From contig JABFQW010000081.1 of NCBI GenBank assembly GCA_013141455.1, positions 1-64,000 on the forward strand: 64,000 nt of DNA, written 5' to 3'. The notes beneath the pieces were generated by a model. It saw only the letters and a program-made list of their open reading frames with translations. It ran no database searches and was not told where the DNA came from. The stretch's first letter is position 1. Each line of letters begins with the position of its first letter. The translations under genes and the position numbers were made by a program. Below, one piece after another: positions 19,243-26,750 of the stretch. The DNA is from Bacteroidales bacterium. Lineage in GTDB: Bacteria > Bacteroidota > Bacteroidia > Bacteroidales > F082.

Positions 19243-20391
19243 TTAATTGTCTAATTTACCTAAGTATCTCATATAGTGTCGTTTTAAGTCAACTTTTTTA
19301 AAGAGATTTGTATTTCCGATCTTAATTTTTGAATTACCAAACATGTTTTCAGTATAAAACTCACCATTTGGTAATACAAGTATTACTGAATTTTTACTAT
19401 CACTTGATGAATCTACAATTTGTAGTGAAAATCTTGAGTTAGATTTAATGTCTCTCAGAAAACTTTTTAATTTATCATTTATATTTTTTTGTGCTTTTTC
19501 CAGAGTTGTTATCGATTTGCTTAACATAACCTCCTTAAAATCTGACTGTTGATTTTCATTATTTGGCGTAACAACTCTAAATAATCTTAAGCCATTCACA
19601 CCAAACCGAGAAAATTTATCATATAAATCTTCCAAATTGCTTGCATTTAAGGATGTTACAACTGTATGCACTAATACGGGAATTTCATTAGACAAATACT
19701 CTTGAATATTCGACATAATAACATTTAAGACTTGTTTATCGAGAATAGGGTTTTTAGCAGGCCTAATACAACTATTAATTTTGTTGTGTAACGAATCTAA
19801 AGACACGCGTACAACAACATTGTATCTTTTGAAAAGTTCTACAATTTCCTGATCGTAAATGTATCCATTAGTATCAACAATAATTCCTGTTTTATTTCCT
19901 AATTCAGATATTGCATCAATTAACTTCTGCTTTTCTAATAGAGGCTCTCCACCAGAAAGCGTAACTGCAACTGGTTCATGGTAAAGTATTTTTAGAGCTA
20001 CCTCTTTAACTTCAACCGGGTCAAACTCCTTTTTGTCGATTACATCGGAGGCGTAACAATATTTGCATTCAAAATTACATTTATTAGTAATTAACCAATT
20101 AACTACTAAAGGATCTTCTGGCAAGACTTCTTGTGCAGAGAAACTTTCAATTTTAGGTAGCCAATGTTGTATTTCAAATCTTTTATCATAACCTTTAATC
20201 CCGATTGATAGATTGTCAACAACATGATCAGGTAAGTTATATGTTTTATTATTACAAAATGCAACTACATCATTGATATATGGTTGTGCAATAGCAAAGA
20301 AGAGCCCTGAAAATGGAGAGAATACAACACATCCGAAATTATCAATCAACTTTACAAATAAACCTATATTCGTTTTACTTACTTTTTGCAT
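19243..20391 (-). CDS. Radical SAM protein
   Basis: 382 residues. Cluster motif CNFECKYC (C105, C109, C112; CxxxCxxC) binds a 4Fe-4S cluster, TLSGGEPLLEKQ (147-150 GGEP) contacts SAM, and IIVDTNGYIYD and VVRVSLDSLHNKINSCIRP are the following barrel strands. The C-terminal part has VILVLPNGEFYTENMFGNSK, which resembles the core of a SPASM-type extension but lacks its cysteines, so no auxiliary cluster is expected. An ~95-residue N-terminal part precedes the barrel. The start overlaps the end of the methylase gene by 13 bp and the SEFIR gene follows after 6 bp, so all three are surely co-transcribed. Substrate unknown. Confidence 0.85.
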   Translation of the reverse strand: MQKVSKTNIGLFVKLIDNFGCVVFSPFSGLFFAIAQPYINDVVAFCNNKTYNLPDHVVDNLSIGIKGYDKRFEIQHWLPKIESFSAQEVLPEDPLVVNWLITNKCNFECKYCYASDVIDKKEFDPVEVKEVALKILYHEPVAVTLSGGEPLLEKQKLIDAISELGNKTGIIVDTNGYIYDQEIVELFKRYNVVVRVSLDSLHNKINSCIRPAKNPILDKQVLNVIMSNIQEYLSNEIPVLVHTVVTSLNASNLEDLYDKFSRFGVNGLRLFRVVTPNNENQQSDFKEVMLSKSITTLEKAQKNINDKLKSFLRDIKSNSRFSLQIVDSSSDSKNSVILVLPNGEFYTENMFGNSKIKIGNTNLFKKVDLKRHYMRYLGKLDN

Positions 20392-21587
20392 ACTTTAATT
20401 ATATGACGAGTGTGCTGAGAATTGATTCGTTTTGCCATTTTGCCAATGTTACCAAAATGATTTATTTGAGAAGCATCTATGTCATCTGCGTCAAATCCTA
20501 AATTTCTAAAAATATCGCAAATTGATGCACCAACTGGTATAATAATATCTCTGGTTATGTTATCATTAACCACAATATATCCAATTGCGTTCCTTTCTAA
20601 TAATGAATCAAGCTTTTTATAAGCCTCTTGCAGATTATAAAAATATTGAGAAAAATACGGGTGATAATATGTTTCGATATCTCTTCGTGATTTTTTCGTT
20701 AATTTTTTTGACTTATCTAATAGTGTGGTTAAAAAAATATTTGATTTGTTTGATTGTATGTCACCAAACTTTTTTCCGCTAACATTATTTGATCCAATCA
20801 TATATTTAAAATCTGTTGGTTTTGAATATATTATGTTATCAAGTATCCAATTTTCTATTTTGAATAGTTTTGAATAATCTCGATAATTTGGGTACGGTGG
20901 TGATGTGACGAAAAACTTAAACTTATCTGATAAATCCAAATTCATAAGGTCTGATAATATGTTTTTATGATTCGACTCTTTAAAATTTACAACATCTAAT
21001 AAGAGTCTTTCTTGTAATATATTAAGATACTCTTCAAAATCATCGTCCCATCCAACATATGAACAAAAACCACCATGTTTAAAGTGAGTAATATTTGTAG
21101 AACTTTTTATATAGTTTGCGAATCTGGAAACAAAAGGTAGAAGTATTGATATTGATAATAGATCGTTCTTTTTAGACCTATTGAGAATCATTTCATACAA
21201 AAATCGAATGTGTTTAATTGCCGGTTCTGCAAAAATTTCATCCGAAATTGAAAATTTCTCATGAAGAATGGGCCACTTATCCCGATAGGCAAGGATTGAA
21301 TTAATTATTTTTATAATGGATTCTGTGTTCTGTGGATTAATTAAAACTTGCCAATAATATGCTGGTGGATTAAGTTCAACATTAGTTGTCTTATATCCTT
21401 TTCTAGCGAAATAATACATTCCGCCACCATACCCACTCATTGGATCAAATATTTCATCAACATCATTATATTGACTAATAATATCTTCACTAATGATGTC
21501 CAACTCATCTCTTTTAAATGATGCAAATGCTCTACTTCTTAAAAGTAATCCACGATAAACATGACTTATATTCTCTAATTGTATCAT
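20379..21587 (-). CDS. DNA methylase-like protein (amino-methyltransferase fold)
   Basis: 402 residues. Motif I is FDPMSGYGGGMYYFARKGY (residues 48-55 as DPMSGYGG) and motif IV is TSPPYPNYRDY (228-232 TSPPY), the pair that marks exocyclic-amino (N4-cytosine/N6-adenine) DNA methylases; motif I comes first. NVELNPPAYYW (about 69-79) resembles the post-motif-I acidic region. The ~150 residues between I and IV are helical with no TRD I can name. No restriction endonuclease is adjacent, so it may be an orphan or the specificity/self-marking part of the radical SAM-SEFIR module. A TAnnTTTG element lies 26 bp upstream. Confidence 0.8.
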   Translation of the reverse strand: MIQLENISHVYRGLLLRSRAFASFKRDELDIISEDIISQYNDVDEIFDPMSGYGGGMYYFARKGYKTTNVELNPPAYYWQVLINPQNTESIIKIINSILAYRDKWPILHEKFSISDEIFAEPAIKHIRFLYEMILNRSKKNDLLSISILLPFVSRFANYIKSSTNITHFKHGGFCSYVGWDDDFEEYLNILQERLLLDVVNFKESNHKNILSDLMNLDLSDKFKFFVTSPPYPNYRDYSKLFKIENWILDNIIYSKPTDFKYMIGSNNVSGKKFGDIQSNKSNIFLTTLLDKSKKLTKKSRRDIETYYHPYFSQYFYNLQEAYKKLDSLLERNAIGYIVVNDNITRDIIIPVGASICDIFRNLGFDADDIDASQINHFGNIGKMAKRINSQHTRHIIKVCKK

Positions 21588-21612
21588 TTTTATTGTTAAA
21601 TTATTCTACGAC

Positions 21613-21620
21613 CAAAATTA
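21613..21620 (-). promoter_or_regulatory. Candidate promoter of the methylase-radical SAM-SEFIR run
   Basis: Minus-strand TAATTTTG fits TAnnTTTG, with predicted start near 21606 and ATG at 21587. It is the only good candidate before the three-gene run. Confidence 0.4.
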
Positions 21621-21838
21621 ATCAAAATTTGACCCCAGTGGCGCGGATTTGTAATCACAAGTGTACGAAACATTTCACGAAAAGAGGATTAGTATCAGCT
21701 ATCAATTTTTTTTCTTGAGTTTGAAGCTAACATAAATCAAAAAACCAGATGATTCGAATAGCCATACTTCGATTATTAATCAATTATTTGATCAGAATTT
21801 AATTATACAGGTTGAAATTGTAGGGTTTTCTTGATGAC

Positions 21839-22270
21839 TCAATCAATTTTAAAAACTCTTTGATAAAACTTCTTTATACCTAAAATATTTATTGCAAGTA
21901 TTCTAACTTTCAGGTAATGCTTATTATCAAAATTATCTGGTATATTCTTAACCTTAAAAATATAATTATCATGATAGCAAATTCCTGTTATCCAATCCTT
22001 TTGAAGTTCTAAAGTGTCTGTAATATAAAAAGAGTTAGCTTCTGAAACTACAATATCACATTGGATATCTTTCATTGTACTTCTAAGAAAATTGTTGTTT
22101 ACACATTTAATCCTAATTTTTTTCTTTGAGTAATCACTTTCATCTGTTATTTTCAAACAAGGCTTAATAAAGTACAATATTACAAAAAGCAAAGCAATTA
22201 TCGAAGCAAATCCGGATGAGTAGACAAACCAATTAGGTGGTGTTGTTAACAAAAAGTTTAAAGTTGTCAT
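21839..22270 (-). CDS. Small membrane-anchored protein, hypothetical
   Basis: 143 residues with one hydrophobic N-terminal segment (about 16-36, SGFASIIALLFVILYFIKPC) and a soluble beta-rich remainder. No recognised domain. It is 250 bp upstream of the methylase gene on the same strand and shares the island's AT-rich composition, so it could be an associated membrane component or an independent accessory gene. Evidence for a link is position only. Confidence 0.5.
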   Translation of the reverse strand: MTTLNFLLTTPPNWFVYSSGFASIIALLFVILYFIKPCLKITDESDYSKKKIRIKCVNNNFLRSTMKDIQCDIVVSEANSFYITDTLELQKDWITGICYHDNYIFKVKNIPDNFDNKHYLKVRILAINILGIKKFYQRVFKID

Positions 22271-22819
22271 AATATAAAGTTTTAAAAATGGTTAATAAAG
22301 AGCATGTCAGATTTTTTTCATATCATAATATCTATAAGTTTATAAAATTGACTGGATAACTGTTATTTCTTGTTTATCTTATGTAACGAATTTGCAACTA
22401 CACTTTTTCCAACCCAAAACCCCTTTCTTTTTCTCAATACTTCTCAAGTAAATCCGCCTCATTTTCATATCTGTTCAGGCTTAAAGGTTTGTGTTGCTGT
22501 TAAAGGCATAACAAATGTATCGATGAGTTATGGATAAACCTATTTTTATTTGTAATTATTTTTAAGTGGTACTTTCTCTAAGGCTTTGGCTGTTAGCATT
22601 TAGCTATTGGCTGGTGTCTGGTGACTGGTGACTGGTAAGTGGCCACTTCGTGCTGCCGAGGCAGGCCACTTTTCACTTTGCATTTTTCACTTCCAGTCTG
22701 TTGGCGCAGTCTGGCATGTAGTTCACTCCGAACTCCGAACTTTAGCTCACTCCGAACTTTAGCTCACTCCGCACTCCAAAAAAACCTTCCTCCTCCCCCG
22801 GATACAGGTTTATTTTAAA
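22271..22819. other. 549-bp gap without a gene
   Basis: No coding signal. The right half (about 22600-22800) is low-complexity: CTGGTGACTGGTGACTGGTA-type tandem text near 22613-22645, a duplicated GGCCACTT, then the 17-bp repeats at 22721-22778. It marks the boundary between the AT-rich island and the following repeat-rich gene. Confidence 0.5.
22721..22778. repeat. Short tandem repeat, 17-bp unit
   Basis: Units GCTCACTCCGAACTTTA (22745-22761) and GCTCACTCCGCACTCCA (22762-22778), preceded by a longer related unit beginning GTTCACTCCGAACTCCGAAC at 22721. Confidence 0.6.
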
Positions 22820-23746
22820 CTAAATCGAAGCCTCCAGTTCAATGTCAACTTCGGTATATTCACCTTCGGTAACGGCAATATTGGCTTCGTTGTGCACTGC
22901 ATAGCCGTTTAAGGTAGCTTTCAGGTTATGGGTTCCGGCCTTTGCCAATATAAAGCTGTAATTGCCGTCAGCATCGGTAGTAGTGGCTGCCGAAGCAGAA
23001 CCGTTCAGTTGCATGCTCACACCAGCCAGTCCATTGCCGGTTTCCACATCAGTCACGCTGCCCATCAGACCCGTTTCGCCTGTCTTACCGCCTTTCGATT
23101 TCCCACGCAGGTCGTCAACCATCCGGAGGTTTTTGTAATCGATCAGCATGTCGGCATTATCAATACCCACAAGTTCCATTAGCGTATCAATCTTCAGCAA
23201 CAGTTCAACAGACTCGGTAAACAGGGTATCTAATTTTACGGTACCCTTTTTCCGCTCGTCGCGGGCGTTTTTAGGTCCTTTGATGGATAGTTCAAACTGG
23301 CTCAGGCTTTCTGTAGCCGCAGTAATCTGGCCTTCATTCAAACCATAACCGGTCATCTCACCCAGCCGTGGGCTGCATGTTTCAAGAATATGTTGGCAGG
23401 CAACCACCATGTTTTCCTGTGGCATGGCATCCAACTGGGTACCGCTGTAATCCACAATGCTTTTCAGTACCAGGTCGTTGCTTACCATGGCAAATGCTTT
23501 CACCCGCTTGATGATCTCAAGCATCTGGCCAATCAGCTTTTGCTTCAATTCTTCCTTGGTTTGCGTGCGAGCCTTCGGATCGGTTAGTTGCATTTTTTCA
23601 GCAGCATTGATCTTTTGATACAAAGATTCCAATGCTGTGATCAGGGCAGCAAGTGCCGGGATGAGGTTTAACGTTTCAACGTTTTTCTTCAAAAAATCAA
23701 GCACCATCGTAATCATCCGGTGCCGGTTAATAAGATTCTTTTTCAT
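22820..23746 (-). CDS. Helical-domain protein with C-terminal carboxypeptidase-regulatory-like domain
   Basis: About 308 residues from the ATG at 23746. Residues 1-200 are alpha-helical with no signal peptide, reminiscent of a four-helix bundle as in DUF6261-type Bacteroidota proteins. After a Gly/Lys linker (GKSKGGKTGETG) the last ~80 residues are a carboxypeptidase-regulatory-like beta-sandwich: LMGSVTDVETGNGLAGVSM, TTTDADGNYSFILAKAGTH, NLKATLNGYAVH. Such domains are usually outside the cytoplasm, so lack of a signal is odd. The frame is open upstream to 23974 through 21-bp tandem repeats; I prefer MKKN at 23746 because the upstream residues are merely the repeat translated. GC is higher than in the preceding island. 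Confidence 0.65.
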   Translation of the reverse strand: MKKNLINRHRMITMVLDFLKKNVETLNLIPALAALITALESLYQKINAAEKMQLTDPKARTQTKEELKQKLIGQMLEIIKRVKAFAMVSNDLVLKSIVDYSGTQLDAMPQENMVVACQHILETCSPRLGEMTGYGLNEGQITAATESLSQFELSIKGPKNARDERKKGTVKLDTLFTESVELLLKIDTLMELVGIDNADMLIDYKNLRMVDDLRGKSKGGKTGETGLMGSVTDVETGNGLAGVSMQLNGSASAATTTDADGNYSFILAKAGTHNLKATLNGYAVHNEANIAVTEGEYTEVDIELEASI

Positions 23747-24083
23747 TTCGTTTTTTTTTAATGAATAAATAATTGATTGCTTGTATCCATTGGGAGAAAG
23801 AAAGGTTGCGGAGATTGTTTGTCGGCCTGTCAGACCAGTTGTTGGCATCGAGAGAGGAGTTGTAGGCATCGAGAGACCAGAAATATGCATTAAGCGTCCA
23901 GTTTTTGGCATCAAGCGACCAGTTGTTGTCATCAATTGACCAGAAATATGCATCGAGCAACCAGTAATATGCATCGAGCGAACAGTTGTTGGTATTTACT
24001 GTCCAATTGTCCACCTGAACCTGATATTGGTTAAGTTCAGGAGACGTGAGGTGTGTATCAACAGAATAATACGACATTTTCAT
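23727..24083 (-). CDS. Possible small heptapeptide-repeat protein
   Basis: 118-residue open frame overlapping the start of the helical gene by 20 bp. It begins with a nonrepetitive MKMSYYSVDTHLTSPELNQY and then has seven heptads of type S-L-D-A-x-x-W (SLDAYYW, LLDAYFW, SIDDNNW, SLDAKNW, TLNAYFW, SLDAYNS, SLDANNW), the translation of the 21-bp DNA repeat. Because 21 is a multiple of three, every frame through the array stays open, so the open frame by itself proves little. The regular Trp and Asp spacing and the plausible N-terminus make a real peptide possible; a leader or regulatory role is the alternative. Confidence 0.3.
   Translation of the reverse strand: MKMSYYSVDTHLTSPELNQYQVQVDNWTVNTNNCSLDAYYWLLDAYFWSIDDNNWSLDAKNWTLNAYFWSLDAYNSSLDANNWSDRPTNNLRNLSFSQWIQAINYLFIKKKRNEKESY
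23833..24000. repeat. 21-bp tandem repeat, eight units
   Basis: Units start at 23833, 23854, 23875, 23896, 23917, 23938, 23959 and 23980. Two interleaved subtypes occur, GACCAGTTGTTGGCATCGAG and GACCAGAAATATGCATCGAG, plus a degenerate ninth near 24001. It sits 87 bp upstream of the ATG of the helical/carboxypeptidase-regulatory gene. Confidence 0.85.
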
Positions 24084-24327
24084 GGTCTGGTTGTCCGTAT
24101 TTCGAAATTCCCTGGCGGGTTTTCCTGTATTCGTAAAACTGATTCTTGTGATTGGGTATGCAAATAGGATTCAAAAGTACAATAGCCGAAAGTAAAAAGT
24201 CAAGTTTTATATGCATTTATATTTAGCTGAGCCTTTGGTGGACAGGTGGTTACCCGCCTGCGGCGTACAGGTGGTTGCTGGTGACTGGTTTGAATTTACA
24301 ATGTTCCTCGCTTAGCAGAATCATATT

Positions 24328-24535
24328 ACGAAGCAGAGCGCAGGCCTGTCTGAACGGCGGGCCAGGTGATGCGTGAATGTTGAAACACATGGAAATCCGG
24401 CAAAGGCGACCCAGAGGCCGTTTGGTCTCGTCGCGTCAGCATGACGTGACGAGACACTCCTTTGCCTGGGTTTCCTGTGTTTCGGCAGAGCGCGGGGAAG
24501 CTTTGTTCAGACAAAAGGTTTTCGTCCTTTTATAC
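24328..24535 (+). repeat. Palindromic dispersed element, copy A
   Basis: About 208 bp, matched in inverted orientation by 52561-52780. It folds on itself at three levels: outer CTGTCTGAAC with GTTCAGACA, middle AAACACATGGAAATCCGGCA with CTTTGCCTGGGTTTCCTGTG, and an inner near-perfect hairpin GTCTCGTCGC...GTGACGAGAC (24425-24455). The rest of the 24084-24868 gap has no gene. Short frames inside it match frames in copy B, which is expected from shared DNA and is not proof of protein coding. Confidence 0.8.
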
Positions 24536-24813
24536 CTGTCTAAATCATCTTTTTCAATTTAAACAATTGTTATAATGCCGAAGGAAAGAAATGTTAGGTC
24601 AATCTTTGATTGGCCTTTACATTTCTCCATTCGGTATTGCCTTTCAAAAGGACATAAAAAACATCAAATCCTTTCAACTTAGTAAAACCATCAAACCACG
24701 AATCATCATAGCCAACCGACCACTATCCAAATGGTGAGTCCGGATAAACATTCATGCAACGGTGAGTCCGGGGAATAACGACGACTTAGTTGCAAACTAA
24801 GCAGAACGTGGGC

Positions 24814-24834
24814 AAAAAAAAGGAGTTCTCCTTT
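24814..24834 (-). terminator. Rho-independent terminator of the upstream operon
   Basis: On the minus strand AAAGGAGAACTCCTTT is followed by a run of T, 35 bp after the stop of the DUF4412-like gene. A second small hairpin, CTTAGTT-GCA-AACTAAG, lies just beyond it. Confidence 0.65.
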
Positions 24835-24868
24835 CAGAAAACCCCTAATTATCTTAAAAGCACGGGAA

Positions 24869-25534
24869 TTATTCTTCCCCTTCCACTCCATAAATATTGT
24901 TCAAATCAATCTCCTGAATTTCAATTCCGGATGGAACAGTAAACTTTGAAGCAGGAATTGAAATATTTTCTTCAAATGATGTAGCTTCTTCATTGGATGA
25001 ACCAAGAATTCCGCCTAATTCAACCGTGGATTTGAGAAAAATTCGCTTGTATTCCCAGGTTTTTGAATTGAGTTTACCACTTGTCGTTACTTTGCATGTT
25101 CTTCCAAGAAAAGACTCAGTGCCACCATCTTTCATGTCCATATCCTTCTGCATATCTTCGCCAAATTTCTTTAACTGATCATCAGTTGTTGCATCGGTCA
25201 CTCCATTGAGCATTTCATTTGCATTGTCAACATGCATCTTTGTTCCAGTTTTTTCAACCAGATTAATGTCGTACATCCATTCTTTATCTCTGATTTTAAG
25301 AGATTCTGCCTTGGTAGTCATTCCGAACATCTTGGTAGATGTTACCGTGTGTTCATACTGGTACCTGCCATAATCGTCAAACCAAAGTGTTTTGGTGCCA
25401 TTGGTTTTGCCTTCGATTTTGTACTCGATTTTTCCTGATTTCACATCGAACTGTTTCATGTTCATGTAATCCTGTTGGGCAAATCCAATCATTGCGATTA
25501 CGAAAGACATCACAGATAAAATTGTTTTTTTCAT
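24869..25534 (-). CDS. Exported DUF4412-like protein
   Basis: 221 residues with a signal peptide (MKKTILSVMSFVIAMIGFAQ). The mature domain has the DUF4412/outer-membrane-lipoprotein-sorting-like pattern: a strand with GKIEYKIEGKTNGTKTLWFD, then YGRYQYEHTVTSTKMFGMTT, a charged middle (MQKDMDMKDGGTESFLGRTC) and FLKSTVELGGILGSS, IPASKFTVPSGIEI. These periplasmic proteins are of unknown function. Third gene of a minus-strand operon with the 362-residue exported protein and the OmpA-family gene; a terminator follows. Confidence 0.7.
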   Translation of the reverse strand: MKKTILSVMSFVIAMIGFAQQDYMNMKQFDVKSGKIEYKIEGKTNGTKTLWFDDYGRYQYEHTVTSTKMFGMTTKAESLKIRDKEWMYDINLVEKTGTKMHVDNANEMLNGVTDATTDDQLKKFGEDMQKDMDMKDGGTESFLGRTCKVTTSGKLNSKTWEYKRIFLKSTVELGGILGSSNEEATSFEENISIPASKFTVPSGIEIQEIDLNNIYGVEGEE

Positions 25535-25577
25535 TTTTTAATAGTTTTATAGATTGATAAAATAATAAAATTCGTTG

Positions 25578-26666
25578 TTATTCAGGCAATTCCCAGCCGG
25601 AGATTGGATAGAAATAAAACTCAAATCTGGCAGAATAGGATGGGATTTCCTCATTCCTCACAGTATTGGAGACCTTAAAAGGTTTTCTTGCTTTGATGGC
25701 TGCAGTTTGTTCAACCAATGATATCACCACTGCTTCGCCATGTTCAGAAAAACCGAGATATGCATGCAGACTAAGATCGGTTGGAGCGATTGTGTTTGAT
25801 GCGCAAATGATGAGGTCAGCGTCCACCATATCAGTTGCAAAAGTTTGATCTCCATCTGTCATCTGCATTGTTTTCTGCAGTTTACCACCTTTATGCGAAA
25901 TAACTCCTCCATCACAGGCATAAGGAAATGTTAGCCGGTCATCGTAATCGAGATGCATGCAGTTATCTTCCAGCTCAGAGAGGTTTGCGATGAGGTGAAA
26001 ATTCTGCCATTGCGCATAACCTGCTATGGTTACGTGTTCATCGTCATTCGTCCATTCAATATCAACTTTACCAACTGCAACCCATTTTGTTTCGCAGGGA
26101 TCGCATCCTTTTTCCAGAATTTCGTCGGCTTTGGCCTGAAGCAAATCGTCCACTTCGTTGTGCGTAACATTTATTAACTCTCGCTGCGCCATTGCTTTGA
26201 AAATACAGGCAAGATAATCTCTGCAAAGTTCATCCCCAACAGGTGGAATGGTATAGGCGAACTGGCTGGTCCACAGCTCCACTCCTTCTTTGGCCCTTTC
26301 CATACCTCTATGAGTAAGTTCCGGATTACTTCCGTTAAGTTCAACCCTTGCTGTGAGTTTAAGAATGCAGTCAATATAATCGGTTGTAGGGTTGGGTTTA
26401 CAAAAAAGACCTGCCGGATCAGGGATTGGCTGTTCCAATGCTTGCATAAGGTCAGCTTCAACCAATTGGCTTATCTGATCCATGGCTGCTTTGGCACCTT
26501 GTTCATCGCCTGCAAGTTCAAGACGTTTGGCTTCCTCAAACAGTTGCTTTACTTTTTCCTCGTCCAAATGACTGCAATTCATCGACTGACCAACAACATG
26601 CACAGTGCCTGAAAGGATGACGATGAAAACCAAAAAGGTTTTCAGAATATTTGATAAGTACTTCAT
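25578..26666 (-). CDS. Exported Cys-rich protein of unknown function
   Basis: 362 residues. The N-terminal hydrophobic stretch (residues 10-27, TFLVFIVILSGTVHVVGQ) is a signal peptide. The first half of the mature protein is helical with regularly placed cysteines (C32, then FCKPN, YIDCILK, LCRDYLACIF, KGCDPCETKW); the second half is beta-rich. I do not recognise it. Middle gene of the OmpA operon: 84 bp after the OmpA gene and 43 bp before the DUF4412-like gene, so it probably serves in the envelope with them. Confidence 0.6.
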   Translation of the reverse strand: MKYLSNILKTFLVFIVILSGTVHVVGQSMNCSHLDEEKVKQLFEEAKRLELAGDEQGAKAAMDQISQLVEADLMQALEQPIPDPAGLFCKPNPTTDYIDCILKLTARVELNGSNPELTHRGMERAKEGVELWTSQFAYTIPPVGDELCRDYLACIFKAMAQRELINVTHNEVDDLLQAKADEILEKGCDPCETKWVAVGKVDIEWTNDDEHVTIAGYAQWQNFHLIANLSELEDNCMHLDYDDRLTFPYACDGGVISHKGGKLQKTMQMTDGDQTFATDMVDADLIICASNTIAPTDLSLHAYLGFSEHGEAVVISLVEQTAAIKARKPFKVSNTVRNEEIPSYSARFEFYFYPISGWELPE

Positions 26667-26750
26667 TTTATGTTTTTTACAAGATTTGTTTCAAATCATC
26701 GAAGAATACACAAGTTTGCCCGACTCAAAATCGGTCAAAACGAATTTTCC

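Noticed and set aside
22820-23974. 384-residue version of the helical/carboxypeptidase-regulatory gene
   Set aside because: The extra N-terminal part is only the translated 21-bp repeat plus linker; MKKN at 23746 is the first sound start.
24326-24562. Short open frames through palindromic element copy A, similar to frames at 52510-52735
   Set aside because: Similarity follows from the shared, self-complementary DNA; several frames on both strands look alike, and none has a promoter or family match.
24706-24891. 61-residue open frame after the DUF4412-like gene
   Set aside because: It overlaps that gene's end and spans its terminator; it has no start signal or family match.
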